DNA from: Nanobdellota archaeon
GTDB lineage: Archaea > Nanobdellota > Nanobdellia > Pacearchaeales > GW2011-AR1
Reading direction: 5' to 3'
NCBI GenBank assembly: GCA_024654505.1
Contig: JANLHN010000012.1
Location: 1 to 40,218, forward strand
Length of the DNA stretch: 40,218 nucleotides
In this document: one piece after another, positions 18,592 through 28,645 of the stretch
Layout: every line of letters begins with the position of its first letter
Numbering within the stretch: the first letter of the stretch is position 1
Notes under the pieces: model-generated
Databases searched by the model: none
Told to the model about the DNA's origin: nothing
The model's input: only the letters and a program-made list of their open reading frames with translations
Position numbers and translations under genes: made by a program

Positions 18592-19842
18592 ATGTCAGTT
18601 GAAATAAAAAATTGTAGGTCTTGTGATTCTAATAATCTTATTCCCATTTTATCTCTCGGGAATCAATGTGTTACAAATTTTGTTGAATCTAGTTCTGGAG
18701 ATGAAGTAAGATGTCCTTTAGATCTTGTTCTTTGTGATAATTGTAAATTACTTCAGATGTTACACAATTCCCCTCCCGAAGCTATGTGGGGGGACCAATA
18801 TTGGTATAAGTCTGGTATAAGCACAACGATAAAGAATGATCTAAATGATATTGTGAATAAGTCTAAGAAGTTAGTTTCATTAGAAAAAGGGGATATTGTA
18901 GTAGACATTGGTTGTAATGATGGAACTTTATTAGGATTTTATAATATCTCTGGGCTTCGAACGGTTGGTTTTGAACCTTCGGGCAATGTTGCAAGAGAAG
19001 CTTCTGAAAAAGGTTTTGAGGTGATAAACAATTTCTTTAATGCAGAAAACTTCAAGGAAAAATTTGGTGATAAAAAGGCAAAAATAATCACTGCAATCTC
19101 AATGTTTTACGATCTTGAAAACCCTAACCAATTTTTGAAAGATATAAAAGAGTGTTTAGATAAAGATGGACTTTTTGTAATCCAGCAGAACTACTTAGTT
19201 ACTATGCTTGAACAAAACGCTTTTGATAATATCTGTCATGAGCATAGAGAGTACTATTCTTTTACTTCCTTGAAAAAAATTCTTGAGAAACATAGTTTAG
19301 AAATTTTTGATATTAGTCAAAGTGATATTAATGGAGGGAGTATTAGGACTTATATTCGATTTAAAGAAAATGTAAATCTAAGGGGTTTTGAAGGTTCTGA
19401 AGCAAGACTTTCTGAAATTGAAGAATACGAATCTGGTTTGGGATTGGACACCTTGAAGCCATATAAAGAATTTGCAGACAGAATTAATGGGATAAAGGAA
19501 AGGCTGATGACTTTTTTAAAACGGGAAAAAGAAAAGGGAAAGAGAATTTACCTCTATGGGGCTTCTACACGGGGGAATGTTGTTCTCCAATACTTTGGTC
19601 TTAACCCAGACCTTGTTACAGCCATAGCAGATATGAACCCTGATAAGTGGGGGAAAAAGACTGTGGGAACAATGATTCCTATAATTTCCCCCGAGGAACT
19701 AAGAAAAGAAAATCCTGACTATCTCTTAGTTATGGTTTGGCATTTTTTTGATGAAATAAAAAGACAAGAGGATGATTGGTTTCAAAAAGGCGGAAAGTTT
19801 ATTGTTGCACTTCCAGAGTTTAAGGTTGTTGAGAAAGATTAG
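18592..19842 (+). CDS. Sugar C-methyltransferase-like protein (zinc-binding N-term + SAM domain + C-methyltransferase C-term)
   Basis: CRSCDSNNLIPILSLGNQ..., VVDIGCNDGTLLGFY, QQNYLVTMLEQNAFDNICHEHREYYSF, YLYGASTRGNVVLQYFGL. Confidence 0.83.
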   Translation: MSVEIKNCRSCDSNNLIPILSLGNQCVTNFVESSSGDEVRCPLDLVLCDNCKLLQMLHNSPPEAMWGDQYWYKSGISTTIKNDLNDIVNKSKKLVSLEKGDIVVDIGCNDGTLLGFYNISGLRTVGFEPSGNVAREASEKGFEVINNFFNAENFKEKFGDKKAKIITAISMFYDLENPNQFLKDIKECLDKDGLFVIQQNYLVTMLEQNAFDNICHEHREYYSFTSLKKILEKHSLEIFDISQSDINGGSIRTYIRFKENVNLRGFEGSEARLSEIEEYESGLGLDTLKPYKEFADRINGIKERLMTFLKREKEKGKRIYLYGASTRGNVVLQYFGLNPDLVTAIADMNPDKWGKKTVGTMIPIISPEELRKENPDYLLVMVWHFFDEIKRQEDDWFQKGGKFIVALPEFKVVEKD

Positions 19843-20677
19843 CTTCCAGAACCTGTTTTCTTAGTTCTTCCATACCCTCTTTTAATGAGTGCATTTTCAT
19901 CCCCATTTTAAGAATTTTAGAGTTATTTAATGTAGAGAGGTTTGGGATTTTAACTGGTGCTTGTCCTTCTGGAGGTAAAAAGGATATCTTGGTTTTTTCT
20001 CTAAATGCTTTTTCTAATTCTTTTAAAAAATTAAAATAAGAAATTTTATCACCCCCTGTTAAATGAAATATGCCTTTTTCTCCTTTTTTTGATAAAAATT
20101 CAATTGTTCTTGCAACATCGTCGACAAAAACTGGGGTTCTTTGTTGTTTTAAATCTCTTATAATTATTTCCTCTCTAGAGAGAATTATTCCAAAAACTCC
20201 ATTAGGGAAATTGTATCCATTAAAACCATACATTATATCTACCCTCAAGATTAGGTAGTCCTCTAACTGATTCATTATCTCTTTCTCTGCTATAATTTTT
20301 GTTCTCCCATATTCATTAATCGCGACTGGTTCATCTTCTTCAGAGTAATTTCCTTTTATTCCATCAAAAAGATATGTTGAAGAAATAAAAACCATCTTTG
20401 CATTGTTTTCCTTACAAGCTCCTGCAATGTTTTTTGCAGTGAGGTAGTTTAGTTTTTCTGCTAAATCTGGATATTTTTCACAAGCTACTGAGCTAGTTAG
20501 AGCTACTGTGTCAATGACTATATCTGGTTTGTTTTCTGAAATGAACTTTTTAACTTGTTCTAAATTTGTTGCATCTAATTCTTCTTTGCCAACACCAATT
20601 ACTTCATTTGTTCTTGATAAAAGAGAAACAATTCTTCTTCCGAGAAATCCTTTTGCCCCAATTACTATTATCTTCAT
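19820..20677 (-). CDS. SDR / dTDP-4-dehydrorhamnose reductase (RmlD)-like
   Basis: MKIIVIGAKGFLGRRIVSLL; DIVIDTVALTSSVACEKYP; FISSTYLFDG; YGRTKIIAE. Confidence 0.82.
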   Translation of the reverse strand: MKIIVIGAKGFLGRRIVSLLSRTNEVIGVGKEELDATNLEQVKKFISENKPDIVIDTVALTSSVACEKYPDLAEKLNYLTAKNIAGACKENNAKMVFISSTYLFDGIKGNYSEEDEPVAINEYGRTKIIAEKEIMNQLEDYLILRVDIMYGFNGYNFPNGVFGIILSREEIIIRDLKQQRTPVFVDDVARTIEFLSKKGEKGIFHLTGGDKISYFNFLKELEKAFREKTKISFLPPEGQAPVKIPNLSTLNNSKILKMGMKMHSLKEGMEELRKQVLEANLSQQP

Positions 20678-21771
20678 TTTAGGCCAGAATAAATCTTTTT
20701 ATATTTCTTACCAATTACTGAAAGACCATTCTCTTTAAGATATCTTTCAGATTCTTTAACCATCTTTTTATAATTTTGTGGTTTCATAGCTTCTTTGATT
20801 ATGTTAGGGTAGTTAGAATCTTTCTTTGCTGTTCTTAGACATCCATAGTTTTTTGAAATTTCATTAAAATATTGTATGTTACTGGCAATTACTGGGATTT
20901 TTGCTGCTATGGAATGCGCGAAGATTCCACTCCCAATTCCTCCACGATAGGGGAGGAGAACTAAATCAGATGCAACAAAGTATTTCCACCATTGAGGGTT
21001 TTTGTCGTTTATATCACTTATATCAAACCTTACAAATTTAAATAATTTATTTTTTAGAACATAATCTTGATTTTGTTCTAAGTAATTTCTAGTCCTATCG
21101 CTATTCCTATCATTTACAGAACCAGGATTGGCTACAACAAGAATTGTTTTCCCTATTTTGTCTGCCTGATTAATTATAATATCATGGCCATGGTCTGGAA
21201 TCATACTCCCTATAAACAAATATACTGGTCCAGAAAGACCAAGTTCTTTTTTTATTATGTTTTTATTATATTTTGGGATGTCTTCTATTATCCCTTGGGG
21301 AATAATTACTATCTTTCTTTTGCTAACCTTGTACTCTTCGCTTAGAATTTTTTTGAAAAAATCTGCGTGTAAAATTACTCTTTCTGAGACATTTCCAATA
21401 ACTCTATTTTGTATTTGGTATAGGACCTTCCTTAGAAATGTTTTTATTGGTCCAGACTTGAATTTTTCTCTTTGAGATAGAACTGTGTGCATAGTAGTTA
21501 TTGTTTTTATTTTGTTTATCCAAAGATAGAAATATAAAATAAAAAATGGTAGTCCGAATCCTCCAAGGAGATTATATTCATGTTGAATATGGACAATATC
21601 ATACTTTTTTAATTGAGATATTTTGCTAAATAATGTTTTGGAATTACCCGCCTCATAAGTAAAATCGTCAATCTCTTGTCCTGCCTTCCTTATGTTTTCT
21701 GTTAAGGTAACTGAATATCCAGATATGGCTTTCTCTGATTCTCTTGTAGGGAATATCATTGCTGCTTTCAT
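20674..21771 (-). CDS. Glycosyltransferase family 4-like
   Basis: DIVHIQHEYNLLGGFGLPF; VIIPQGI; GPVYLFIGSMIPDHGHDI; DLVLLPYRGGIGSGIFAHSIAAKIPVIAS. Confidence 0.82.
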   Translation of the reverse strand: MKAAMIFPTRESEKAISGYSVTLTENIRKAGQEIDDFTYEAGNSKTLFSKISQLKKYDIVHIQHEYNLLGGFGLPFFILYFYLWINKIKTITTMHTVLSQREKFKSGPIKTFLRKVLYQIQNRVIGNVSERVILHADFFKKILSEEYKVSKRKIVIIPQGIIEDIPKYNKNIIKKELGLSGPVYLFIGSMIPDHGHDIIINQADKIGKTILVVANPGSVNDRNSDRTRNYLEQNQDYVLKNKLFKFVRFDISDINDKNPQWWKYFVASDLVLLPYRGGIGSGIFAHSIAAKIPVIASNIQYFNEISKNYGCLRTAKKDSNYPNIIKEAMKPQNYKKMVKESERYLKENGLSVIGKKYKKIYSGLK

Positions 21772-21810
21772 TTTATTAAAATGGTTGAGAAGTATATAAG
21801 GATTTTGTGA

Positions 21811-22404
21811 TTATCCCCTTAACATTGGAATTGCTTTGTCTATTGCTTTCTGGATATAGGGGTGTAGTGTACTCCTAAATTCTGGAGTATACATCTCCTT
21901 AGTAACAATTACTGGCTTTTTATGGAGAGAGTTTAGTTTTAATTCTCCCTCTCCCTCTCCATAAAACAAAAAGATTGAATCATCTACCCCCTCAGGGAGG
22001 TTATTTATATTTTTATTTGGAGTGGTCTTCCACATCATTCTTGCAAGTCCAACAAGAACTATTGACTCTTCATTCAGATTAAGACCGCACTCTTCATGAA
22101 CTTTAGTTATAATTGAATCCTTAGTGGAAACTCCCTTTGAATAGCCCCCACCGATGACCCACAACTTCCCGTTAGCTGGTTCTTCCTTCCTCTCAATTAG
22201 CAGAATCCCTTTTTTTCCCTCTTTGTTTTTGCAGGCTACTAAAATATCGTGGCAATTCCTAACCATGACTTGTCTTCCATTCATATAAACTGGCTCTCCT
22301 CGTCCAGGATATTCTAACTTTTGTGTGTCTGTGCCGGGTTCAATGTATTCGAAAAAAGCTATGTCTTTTGAACATTTTATTTTTTCTTCGGGTTTTTTTT
22401 CCAT
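21811..22404 (-). CDS. NUDIX hydrolase domain protein
   Basis: LWVIGGGYSKGVSTKDSIITKVHEECGLNLNEES resembles a divergent Nudix box. Confidence 0.65.
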   Translation of the reverse strand: MEKKPEEKIKCSKDIAFFEYIEPGTDTQKLEYPGRGEPVYMNGRQVMVRNCHDILVACKNKEGKKGILLIERKEEPANGKLWVIGGGYSKGVSTKDSIITKVHEECGLNLNEESIVLVGLARMMWKTTPNKNINNLPEGVDDSIFLFYGEGEGELKLNSLHKKPVIVTKEMYTPEFRSTLHPYIQKAIDKAIPMLRG

Positions 22405-22423
22405 AAGTTATGAAGAATTTGGC

Positions 22424-22434
22424 GATTTAAAAAC
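22424..22434 (-). promoter_or_regulatory. TATA box for NUDIX gene
   Basis: Plus-strand gatttaaaaac ~25 nt from start at 22404. Confidence 0.5.
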
Positions 22435-22470
22435 GTTTATCTTTGGAGAGTCTTCGAGAATATAGACAAA

Positions 22471-22478
22471 TTTATAAA
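22471..22478 (+). promoter_or_regulatory. TATA box for 22500 CDS
   Basis: TTTATAAA ~26 nt before ATG 22500. Confidence 0.55.
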
Positions 22479-22499
22479 GTAATTAAATCTTCCAAAAAC

Positions 22500-23474
22500 A
22501 TGAAGGTATTGATAACAGGAATCACTGGATTCATAGGTGCTGAATTGGCTAAAAGACTTGTTAGAGAGGGCCATGAGGTTTATGGGATGGTTAGGCATGT
22601 TGTTGGGCGAACTGATGAATCTTTAGAAGATGTGGAGGAGAGGATAAAATTTGTAACTTGTGATATTACCGACTATTTCTCTGTTAGAGCCACTATCAAA
22701 AAGGTGGAGCCAGAAATAGTTTTTCACTTGGCGGCCTTATCTCCTGTCAGATTGAGTTTCGACCATCCTTTTGATTACCAAAAGTCTGTTTATTTTGGGA
22801 CTATCAATATTGCCGAGGCCCTTAGAGACCTTTATGGACCTGAAAAGGTTAGGATGATTATTGCCTCAACGGCAGAAGTTTATGGAATGCAAGGGTCTAC
22901 ACCTTTTGTTGAGGATTTGAGGTTGGAGCCTTCGAGCCCTTACGCCGTTGCTAAAGCTTCTATGGATATGTATATCCGAATGTTAATTGAAGTTTATAAT
23001 TTTAATGCTGTTTTATTAAGAAATGCTAACACTTTTGGAAGGAAATATGATAATAGTTTTTTTACAGAGTATTTGATTACTGAAATGTTAAATGGAAAAG
23101 AAATTTATATTGGTGCTCCAGATTCTATAAGAGATTATATGTATGTTGATGATCATGTTAATTCCTATATCTTGGCTATGACTACTCCCGAAGCAAGGGG
23201 GAATGTTTTTAACATTGCTGGAGGAAAGGGGTACACCAATAAGGAGTGGACTTTGAAAGTGGCAGATGCAATTGATTTTCCTAGGGAAAAGATACATTTT
23301 GGAAAATATCCTCTTGGATATCCTACTAGACCTCTTAAATCTGACCAACCATACCTTGTTTTAGATAGTTCTAAGGCACAGAAGATTCTTGGGTGGAAAC
23401 AGACTGTGACTCCGGAAGAAGGTTTGAAGAAGACAATGATTTATTGGAAAGATAGATTAACAAAAAAAGGATAG
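22500..23474 (+). CDS. NAD-dependent epimerase/dehydratase (SDR; GDP-mannose 4,6-dehydratase/UDP-sugar type)
   Basis: MKVLITGITGFIGAELAKRL; YAVAKASMD; RDYMYVDDHVNSY. ATG 22500 is 26 nt past the TATA box, so 22443 is unlikely. Confidence 0.87.
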   Translation: MKVLITGITGFIGAELAKRLVREGHEVYGMVRHVVGRTDESLEDVEERIKFVTCDITDYFSVRATIKKVEPEIVFHLAALSPVRLSFDHPFDYQKSVYFGTINIAEALRDLYGPEKVRMIIASTAEVYGMQGSTPFVEDLRLEPSSPYAVAKASMDMYIRMLIEVYNFNAVLLRNANTFGRKYDNSFFTEYLITEMLNGKEIYIGAPDSIRDYMYVDDHVNSYILAMTTPEARGNVFNIAGGKGYTNKEWTLKVADAIDFPREKIHFGKYPLGYPTRPLKSDQPYLVLDSSKAQKILGWKQTVTPEEGLKKTMIYWKDRLTKKG

Positions 23475-23510
23475 GAGTCTCTTTTCCAATTTTAATAGAA
23501 ACGCACATAA

Positions 23511-23520
23511 ACTTTTAAAC
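23511..23520 (+). promoter_or_regulatory. TATA box for nucleotidyltransferase gene
   Basis: ACTTTTAAAC ~25 nt before ATG 23541. Confidence 0.55.
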
Positions 23521-23540
23521 GTAGATTTATTCAAAATTTA

Positions 23541-24254
23541 ATGAGATTGAAAACTGCAGTTATTATCGCTGGAGGGAAAGGTTCTCGTTTAGAAGAACAT
23601 ACAGAGGATTTGCCAAAACCTCTTGTTCCGGTGGGGGGGAAACCAATTTTGGAAAGGATTCTTGAGTGGTTAAAAAAGAATGGTGTTGAGAATGTTGTTA
23701 TTGGCGTTGCTTACAAAAAAGAAATGGTCATGAGTTATTTTGGAGATGGAAGCGAATTTGGATTAAATATAAAATATATTGAACATGACATGAATGGTGG
23801 GACTGAAGATGCTTTTAAAACAGATATTGAAAAGGCAGGAATTGAAGAAGAAGATTTCTTTGCAATGAATGGAGACCAGGTTACTAATTTAGATTTGGGG
23901 GCTGCAGCAGATTCTCATTTAGCAAGCGGAGCAGTTGCAACTCTTGTTACTGTAAGTCTTAAAACTAATTTTGGAGTTGTAGATATAAACGAAAAAAACC
24001 AAATTGTCCATTTCCAGGAAAAGGGAGAAGTAAAAGATAAAAGAATGAATTCTGGGATTTATGTTTTTAATAAGAAGATAAAGGATTATTTATCTGGAGG
24101 AAATATAGAAGAAAACACTTTTAGGAAGCTTTGCGAGGAGAGAGCTCTTAATTCATTCTATCATGACGGAATCTGGTTTACAGTTAATGACAAGAAGGAA
24201 TTAAAAAAAGCCGAAGAATTTTTAAATGAGAATGGAGAAAGTATATTAGATTAA
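23541..24254 (+). CDS. Sugar-phosphate nucleotidyltransferase
   Basis: AVIIAGGKGSRLEEHTEDLPKPLVPVGGKPILERILEWL. Confidence 0.88.
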   Translation: MRLKTAVIIAGGKGSRLEEHTEDLPKPLVPVGGKPILERILEWLKKNGVENVVIGVAYKKEMVMSYFGDGSEFGLNIKYIEHDMNGGTEDAFKTDIEKAGIEEEDFFAMNGDQVTNLDLGAAADSHLASGAVATLVTVSLKTNFGVVDINEKNQIVHFQEKGEVKDKRMNSGIYVFNKKIKDYLSGGNIEENTFRKLCEERALNSFYHDGIWFTVNDKKELKKAEEFLNENGESILD

Positions 24255-24255
24255 C

Positions 24256-24687
24256 ATGAAAATTCTTATAGTCTATCGAAAAAAAGGGGATGAGGTTGAA
24301 AAGTTTGTAAATGTTATTAAGAAACAATTAATAAAAAGGAGTGATAAAGTGAGTGTGTTTTCTAGGGAAGACGATTTGAACATGCCGGATCTTTCAAGTT
24401 CTATGGGGGGATTAAAGGATTTTGTTAGAAAAAAAGATGAAGAGGAGAAATATGATAGGATTTATACTTTTGATTGGAGTATTGCTTTTCCCCTCCTTTT
24501 CCCAACAAAGATTCTAAAGGAAAAACACTTCTGTTTTTTTTATGATGTTGAGCCTAACGGGGGGAAATCTAAAGTTTTACAAAAAATCACGGCAGGAATG
24601 TTGGGAAATCATTTATTTGTAAGGACTGGGGAGCTTAAAAAGAGGTTTTCGAAAGCTAAATTGTTTGAAGATAAGACCTTTGATTGA
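24256..24687 (+). CDS. Small protein resembling an isolated GT-B N-terminal (acceptor) domain
   Basis: MKILIVYRKKGDEVEKFVNVIKKQLIKRSDKVSVFS...YDRIYTFDWSIAFPLLF; 2 nt after the upstream stop. Confidence 0.45.
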   Translation: MKILIVYRKKGDEVEKFVNVIKKQLIKRSDKVSVFSREDDLNMPDLSSSMGGLKDFVRKKDEEEKYDRIYTFDWSIAFPLLFPTKILKEKHFCFFYDVEPNGGKSKVLQKITAGMLGNHLFVRTGELKKRFSKAKLFEDKTFD

Positions 24688-24709
24688 ATTATTCTTAGGT
24701 CAATAAATA

Positions 24710-25876
24710 ATGAAAAAAAGAACCCCTATACCTACAATCTCTATCTGTATTCCAACATTCCAACGGAAAGAGGCATTAAGAAGGACATTACAAAAACTTA
24801 TTGAGTCCGAAAGGTTAGTCGTGGGGAAAATAGAGGTCTGTATTTCTGACAATGCTTCGAGCGATGGGACATTTAAAATGCTCCAAGATTATGCAAAAAG
24901 ATATCCTTTTATTCACATTAGAAAAAATTCGAAAAATATTGGGTTTGATTCTAATTTATTAGCAAGTTTTAAGATGGCCCATGGGAGATATTGTTGGGGG
25001 GTTGGGGACGACGACACTATTGTCCCAAGAGGGGTGGGGGCGTTGGTTATGTTACTTAATAAGAAAGAATCTTTTTTAATGGGCCTTGCGGGAGCAATGG
25101 CTTACAAAAGAGATTTGAAGTTGGTTGCAAAACATTTTCAAGAACAAGAATACTCTAACAAAGAATTTATTAGTTGTTTGATTTCTGCAATGAGAGATTC
25201 AAGTAAAATTACCAGGTCTCATCAAGATATTACTATTTTAGGATTTCTACCCTGTTATTTTTTTAATAATAAAATATTAAAACAGTCTTTTAGGAATCTA
25301 GAGGGGGAAAGATATGGGTGGTATCATTTGGCCCTCTTATTCCACATTATTTCAAATTTTAAAGGGACAATACTTGTCAATAAAAAAACCTCATTGAAAC
25401 ATGGGCAGGTTATAAAACTTAAAAAGGATAGTATTTTGCTTCCAGGGGGAGATTTTGACCTTTTTGTAACTAAGAGAATTGAAACCTTGTCTAAGATTGT
25501 TGTGGATACAAGACTTCGTAAGGCTTTTTATAGCTGGTTGAATGTACGTGGAAATTATTTTTATGCGAAAAGTTTGGTTGAATTAGTGGTGCTTTCTAAA
25601 ATGGTTAGTAAACCAGAGTACGTTTCTATTAAACGAAGAGTTTACGGGCATAAAAATATGTTGAAAAGACCTTTTTTTGTTTGGTTAGGAACTACCTTTT
25701 TCCAAATTCTGGAGCCGCTCTCCTTATTTAGAGGTTTTGTTTCGGCTTTGTACTCTAAAGTTCACTATATATACATAAAGCAGTTAGAAGACTATCTTAA
25801 GGGCCGCCTACAAACCCATGATGAAAGGGAGGGAAGGGTTCCTACTAAGGAAAAGGCTATAAACTGTATTTTTTAA
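24710..25876 (+). CDS. Glycosyltransferase family 2
   Basis: PTISICIPTFQRKEALRRTLQKLIES; CISDNASSDGT; RYCWGVGDDDTI. Confidence 0.9.
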   Translation: MKKRTPIPTISICIPTFQRKEALRRTLQKLIESERLVVGKIEVCISDNASSDGTFKMLQDYAKRYPFIHIRKNSKNIGFDSNLLASFKMAHGRYCWGVGDDDTIVPRGVGALVMLLNKKESFLMGLAGAMAYKRDLKLVAKHFQEQEYSNKEFISCLISAMRDSSKITRSHQDITILGFLPCYFFNNKILKQSFRNLEGERYGWYHLALLFHIISNFKGTILVNKKTSLKHGQVIKLKKDSILLPGGDFDLFVTKRIETLSKIVVDTRLRKAFYSWLNVRGNYFYAKSLVELVVLSKMVSKPEYVSIKRRVYGHKNMLKRPFFVWLGTTFFQILEPLSLFRGFVSALYSKVHYIYIKQLEDYLKGRLQTHDEREGRVPTKEKAINCIF

Positions 25877-25884
25877 GTATTAAT

Positions 25885-26688
25885 ATGAAATGTGTGATTC
25901 TTTGTGGGGGGAAGGGAACTAGGATGAAGGAAGAAACAGAGTTTAAACCAAAACCAATGGTAAAGATAGGCAAAATGCCAATTTTGTGGCATATAATGAA
26001 GATATATGCCCATTATGGGGTAAAAGAGTTTATCCTGTGCTTAGGTTATAAGGGGGAGATGATAAAGGACTACTTTTTGAAGCACCAAGAGCTCAAAAAT
26101 AATTTTACCATAGATTTTTCTCTTAGTGGAGAGAGAGCAATAATAAGGCATTGTAATCCTAAGAAGATTGATGATTGGAAGATAACTTTTGTAGATACGG
26201 GGGAAGAAAATATGACAGGGTCCAGAGTTGCTCAAATCGAAGAGTACCTCGGAGATGATGAAGATTTTTTTTTAACTTATGGTGATGGCCTTTCTGATAT
26301 TAATATCTTTGAATTGTATAGGTTCCACAAATTGAATGGTAAGATTGCTACACTTACTGCGGTCCAGCCAAACTCATACTTTGGGATAATAAAAATAGAA
26401 AATGGTTTGGTTAAGTCATTTCAAGAAAAACCGGTACTAGAAGATACAATAAGTGGAGGGTTCTTCGTTTGTAATAGGAAAATATTTGATTATTTAGATA
26501 AAGATCCCTCTTGTGTTTTTGAGCATGAACCACTTAAAAATTTGACAGAAGATGGAGAGCTTGCAGCTTTTATTCATAAGAAATTTTGGTTTGCAATGGA
26601 TACACATAAACATGTAGAAACACTGAATGATATGTTAAACTCTGGTAATGCCCCTTGGATGATTTGGGAGGTGCTCCGGGATGAATAA
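25885..26688 (+). CDS. rfbF: Glucose-1-phosphate cytidylyltransferase (RfbF)
   Basis: MKCVILCGGKGTRMKEETEFKPKPMVKIGKMPILWHIMKIYAHYG; YGDGLSDINIFEL; W-AMDTHKHVETLN. Confidence 0.93.
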   Translation: MKCVILCGGKGTRMKEETEFKPKPMVKIGKMPILWHIMKIYAHYGVKEFILCLGYKGEMIKDYFLKHQELKNNFTIDFSLSGERAIIRHCNPKKIDDWKITFVDTGEENMTGSRVAQIEEYLGDDEDFFLTYGDGLSDINIFELYRFHKLNGKIATLTAVQPNSYFGIIKIENGLVKSFQEKPVLEDTISGGFFVCNRKIFDYLDKDPSCVFEHEPLKNLTEDGELAAFIHKKFWFAMDTHKHVETLNDMLNSGNAPWMIWEVLRDE

Positions 26689-27736
26689 ATCATTTTGGAA
26701 AGACAAAAGAGTCCTAATTACAGGGCATACAGGCTTTAAAGGCACGTGGCTGACTATTTGGCTCCATAAGTTGGGTGCCAAAGTTATTGGATATTCTTTA
26801 GAAGAATACCCAAATGATATATTTTTTAACGAGTCAAAGATCTCTAAAGAGATTATCGATGTTAGGGGGGATGTTACTGATTTTCATAATCTAAAGGGAA
26901 CGTTTGAGAAGCATGCTCCCGAGATAGTTTTTCACCTCGCAGCCCAACCTCTGGTTCGAAAATCTTTTGATGAGCCGGTGGATACATTGAAAACCAATAT
27001 TATAGGGTCAACAAATGTCTTAGAATGTATAAGATTGACTGATAGTGTTAAGGGGGGCGTAATTATAACCTCAGATAAATGTTATAAAAATGTGGAGCAG
27101 GTTTATGGATATAAAGAAATTGATGTAATGGGGGGTTATGATCTCTATAGTTGCAGCAAGGGTTGTGTTGAGCTTATCGTTGATGCTTATAGGAATTCTT
27201 TTTTTAAGAAACAAAAGAAATTTGTTGCCAGTGCTAGGGCCGGGAACGTGATAGGAGGAGGTGATTGGTCTGAAGATAGACTAATACCAGATTGTATTAA
27301 GGCATTAACGAAGAACATTCCTATAAAAATTAGAAATCCAAAACATACGCGTCCATGGCAACACGTTCTTGAACCCCTTTCAGGGTATATGGTGTTGGCA
27401 GAAAAAATGATTGAAGAAGAAAAATATGACGAGGCGTGGAATTTTGGACCAAACCTTCAGTCTATAAAACCCGTTGGAGAAATAGTTAGTTCTTTAGTTA
27501 ATCGGTGGGGAAATGGTGAGTGGGTAGATTGTTCAAGGCCAGATGATAAGCACGAAGCCGCTCTTTTAAGTCTTGATATTTCAAAGGCATATTTTATATT
27601 GGATTGGAAACCAAAAATGGATATAAGAAAGACCCTAAGTTACACAATTGACTGGTATAAGCGAGCAGAAAAAGAAAATGTTTATGATTTATGTATACAA
27701 CAGATCCAGGAGTATGACCTTGAATTGGGAATTTAG
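26681..27736 (+). CDS. rfbG: CDP-glucose 4,6-dehydratase (RfbG)
   Basis: FWKDKRVLITGHTGFKGTWLTIWLHKLGAKVIGYSL; FHLAAQPLVRKSFDEPVDTLKTN; SARAGNVIGGGDWSEDRLIPDCI. Confidence 0.95.
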   Translation: MNKSFWKDKRVLITGHTGFKGTWLTIWLHKLGAKVIGYSLEEYPNDIFFNESKISKEIIDVRGDVTDFHNLKGTFEKHAPEIVFHLAAQPLVRKSFDEPVDTLKTNIIGSTNVLECIRLTDSVKGGVIITSDKCYKNVEQVYGYKEIDVMGGYDLYSCSKGCVELIVDAYRNSFFKKQKKFVASARAGNVIGGGDWSEDRLIPDCIKALTKNIPIKIRNPKHTRPWQHVLEPLSGYMVLAEKMIEEEKYDEAWNFGPNLQSIKPVGEIVSSLVNRWGNGEWVDCSRPDDKHEAALLSLDISKAYFILDWKPKMDIRKTLSYTIDWYKRAEKENVYDLCIQQIQEYDLELGI

Positions 27737-27759
27737 TCAAAATAAAATTTATTTAAAAA

Positions 27760-28644
27760 ATGGAAGACAAAATTAAAATATTGTTAACAGGAGGAAGTGG
27801 ATTTATAGGAAAAAATCTTGTAGAATACTTATCAAAGAAATATGATTTGTTGGCACCATCCCATTCAGAACTAGATCTGACTGATAAAGGAGGGGTTGAT
27901 GAATATTTTAAAAAAAATAAGATAGATGTTGTCGTTCATGCCGCAGCAATTGGGGTGAAAAGGAACGCCAAAAATATTGAGAATTCTGTTAAAGACAATT
28001 TAAAAATGTTTTTTAATATAATCGAAAACAAAGATAGAGTTCAAAAGATAATTTTTATTGGGAGTGGAGCTGAGTATGATAACACAAGAGACCTAATAAA
28101 TATTAAAGAGTCTGAATTTGGAAAGATAATACCTGGAGGAGATTATGGGTTCTATAAATATGTCTGTTCAAAATATATCGAAAATTCTGACAAGATTATA
28201 AATTTACGAATATTTGGCTTATTTGGTAAACATGAAGATTATAACCTTCGGTTTATCTCTAATATTATTTGTAGAGAGTTATATAATTTGCCTATAGAAA
28301 TAAACCAAAACAGGGTCATGGATTATATGTACATAGAAGATTTCTTTAAAATAATAGAAAATTTTATTCGTAATGAACCTAAAAGAAAATTTTATAATGT
28401 TGGTGGGGAAAAATGTGATTTATTATCCTTGGCAGAAAAAATAAAGAAGATATCGGGGAGTGATTTTGAGATAATTTTGAAAAAAGAGGGTCTTTCTAAA
28501 GAATATACTGGTAACAACACAAATTTACTTAGCGAGTTAAAAGACTTCAAATTTACTGATATAGACACTGCATTAAAAGAGCTTTATGATTGGTATTCTT
28601 TAAATAAATCAAAGATAAATAAGGAAGAACTATTAAAATCATAA
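27760..28644 (+). CDS. NAD-dependent epimerase/reductase (SDR), probable CDP-sugar tailoring
   Basis: ILLTGGSGFIGKNLVEYL; YGFYK (YxxxK); MDYMYIEDFFKIIE. Confidence 0.82.
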   Translation: MEDKIKILLTGGSGFIGKNLVEYLSKKYDLLAPSHSELDLTDKGGVDEYFKKNKIDVVVHAAAIGVKRNAKNIENSVKDNLKMFFNIIENKDRVQKIIFIGSGAEYDNTRDLINIKESEFGKIIPGGDYGFYKYVCSKYIENSDKIINLRIFGLFGKHEDYNLRFISNIICRELYNLPIEINQNRVMDYMYIEDFFKIIENFIRNEPKRKFYNVGGEKCDLLSLAEKIKKISGSDFEIILKKEGLSKEYTGNNTNLLSELKDFKFTDIDTALKELYDWYSLNKSKINKEELLKS

Positions 28645-28645
28645 A

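Noticed and set aside
19820-19842. 23-nt convergent overlap of methyltransferase and SDR genes
   Set aside because: Minor convergent overlaps are common in compact genomes.
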